A DNA stretch of 64,000 bases from Aureibacter tunicatorum (GTDB taxonomy: Bacteria > Bacteroidota > Bacteroidia > Cytophagales > Cyclobacteriaceae), in assembly GCF_036492635.1 (NCBI RefSeq), contig NZ_AP025306.1, forward strand, positions 551,058 through 615,057, read 5' to 3'. Below, one piece after another: positions 63,769 through 64,000 of this stretch; the stretch's first letter is position 1, and every line of letters starts with the position of its first letter. Below the pieces are notes generated by a model. That model had not been told where the DNA came from. It saw only the letters and a list, made by a program, of their open reading frames with translations, and did no database searches. The translations under genes were made by a program, and so were the position numbers.

Positions 63769-64000
63769 ATGAAAGTAAAAATACTATCACTTATTTTGTT
63801 AATGTGTATATTTGGAAGTTGCGCATCAAAATATAGAAAAATAAATCCCCAATCACTTACCTACACAAAAGGAGCAAGCAATGAAAAAATTGATTTTGAA
63901 TACAGATATGATTTGCTGAATAAAAAATATGCTAAAAAAGAAGGTAAAAGTAGTATAAGGCTTGTTTCAGTTAAATTGACAAACAATACGGATGAAAATT
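63769..64000 (+). CDS. Predicted lipoprotein, 3' end outside window
   Basis: ATG start, then a hydrophobic signal of about 15 residues ending in the lipobox FGSC with Cys at residue 18, followed by ASKYRK. The frame is open to the window edge (77 codons visible). No family can be named from the part present. Confidence 0.75.
   Translation, partial: MKVKILSLILLMCIFGSCASKYRKINPQSLTYTKGASNEKIDFEYRYDLLNKKYAKKEGKSSIRLVSVKLTNNTDEN

Overview
The window looks like a chromosomal stretch of a marine, possibly host-associated member of the Bacteroidota, most likely Cytophagales (an Aureibacter/Flammeovirga-like organism is a guess). The grounds are low GC with very AT-rich intergenic DNA, no strong Shine-Dalgarno sites, a TTG/TAnnTTTG-type promoter, a type IX secretion C-terminal sorting domain, an Hc1-like histone, AraC/TolB/TPR and DUF4291/DUF418/CPBP proteins, and a pseudaminic-acid polysaccharide locus of Bacteroidota style.

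Layout. 1-3.7 kb: the end of a large putative effector, a small membrane protein and an HTH-methyltransferase fusion. 3.9-21.9 kb: a surface-polysaccharide locus. It has a UDP-HexNAc dehydrogenase, a WecA/WbpL-type initiating transferase, a Wzx flippase, a compact set for CMP-pseudaminic acid (pseB, pseC, pseF, an ATP-grasp protein, pseG, a hexapeptide acyltransferase, pseI), glycosyltransferases, an EpsG/Wzy-like polymerase and an epimerase. Two gene remnants lie in the locus: a chimeric wreck of a UDP-glucose dehydrogenase start joined to a frameshifted nucleotidyltransferase (7979-8403), and the 3' end of manA (21536-21930). 22.3-23.9 kb: an AAA-ATPase/PD-(D/E)XK protein preceded by a palindromic interspersed repeat. 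27.5-37.7 kb and 41.3-43.4 kb: ordinary accessory genes (MscS, CPBP protease, methyltransferase, MATE pump, histone-like protein, AraC regulators, AhpD-like protein, thioredoxin, GNAT, DUF418, DUF4291). 47-55 kb: LysR, methyltransferase, a LamG/T9SS surface protein, an S41 peptidase and a GNAT. 59.9-64 kb: YwbE, NADAR, an AraC regulator with an isochorismatase-pirin-membrane protein operon, and a partial lipoprotein.

The unusual content is a dispersed set of nine large proteins without signal peptides (2-2071, 24010-27528, 37741-39693, 39820-41259, 43517-45337, 45439-47088, 51559-52881, 55213-57627, 57629-59836). Seven have a short variable polar leader that ends at a conserved hydrophobic-Gln step (IQ, VQ or LQ at residues 20-51), and in the two paralogous pairs homology begins right at that Gln. 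By eye, four proteins carry a domain resembling effector metallopeptidase M91 with the HExxH zinc site replaced. Two share a 'H-A/G-x-V-x-A ... DGxD' plus 'YGxKxGQS(F/Y)HE' module. Two are amidoligase-like (GFELE ... E-(F/I)-R). One ends in a kinase-like domain, and two tandem paralogues carry poly-lysine and PKKKRK-type stretches that look like eukaryotic nuclear localisation signals. I infer a family of cargo/effector proteins, perhaps for a contractile injection system encoded elsewhere; no injection machinery is in this window. All family calls come from reading motifs and need profile or structure searches.
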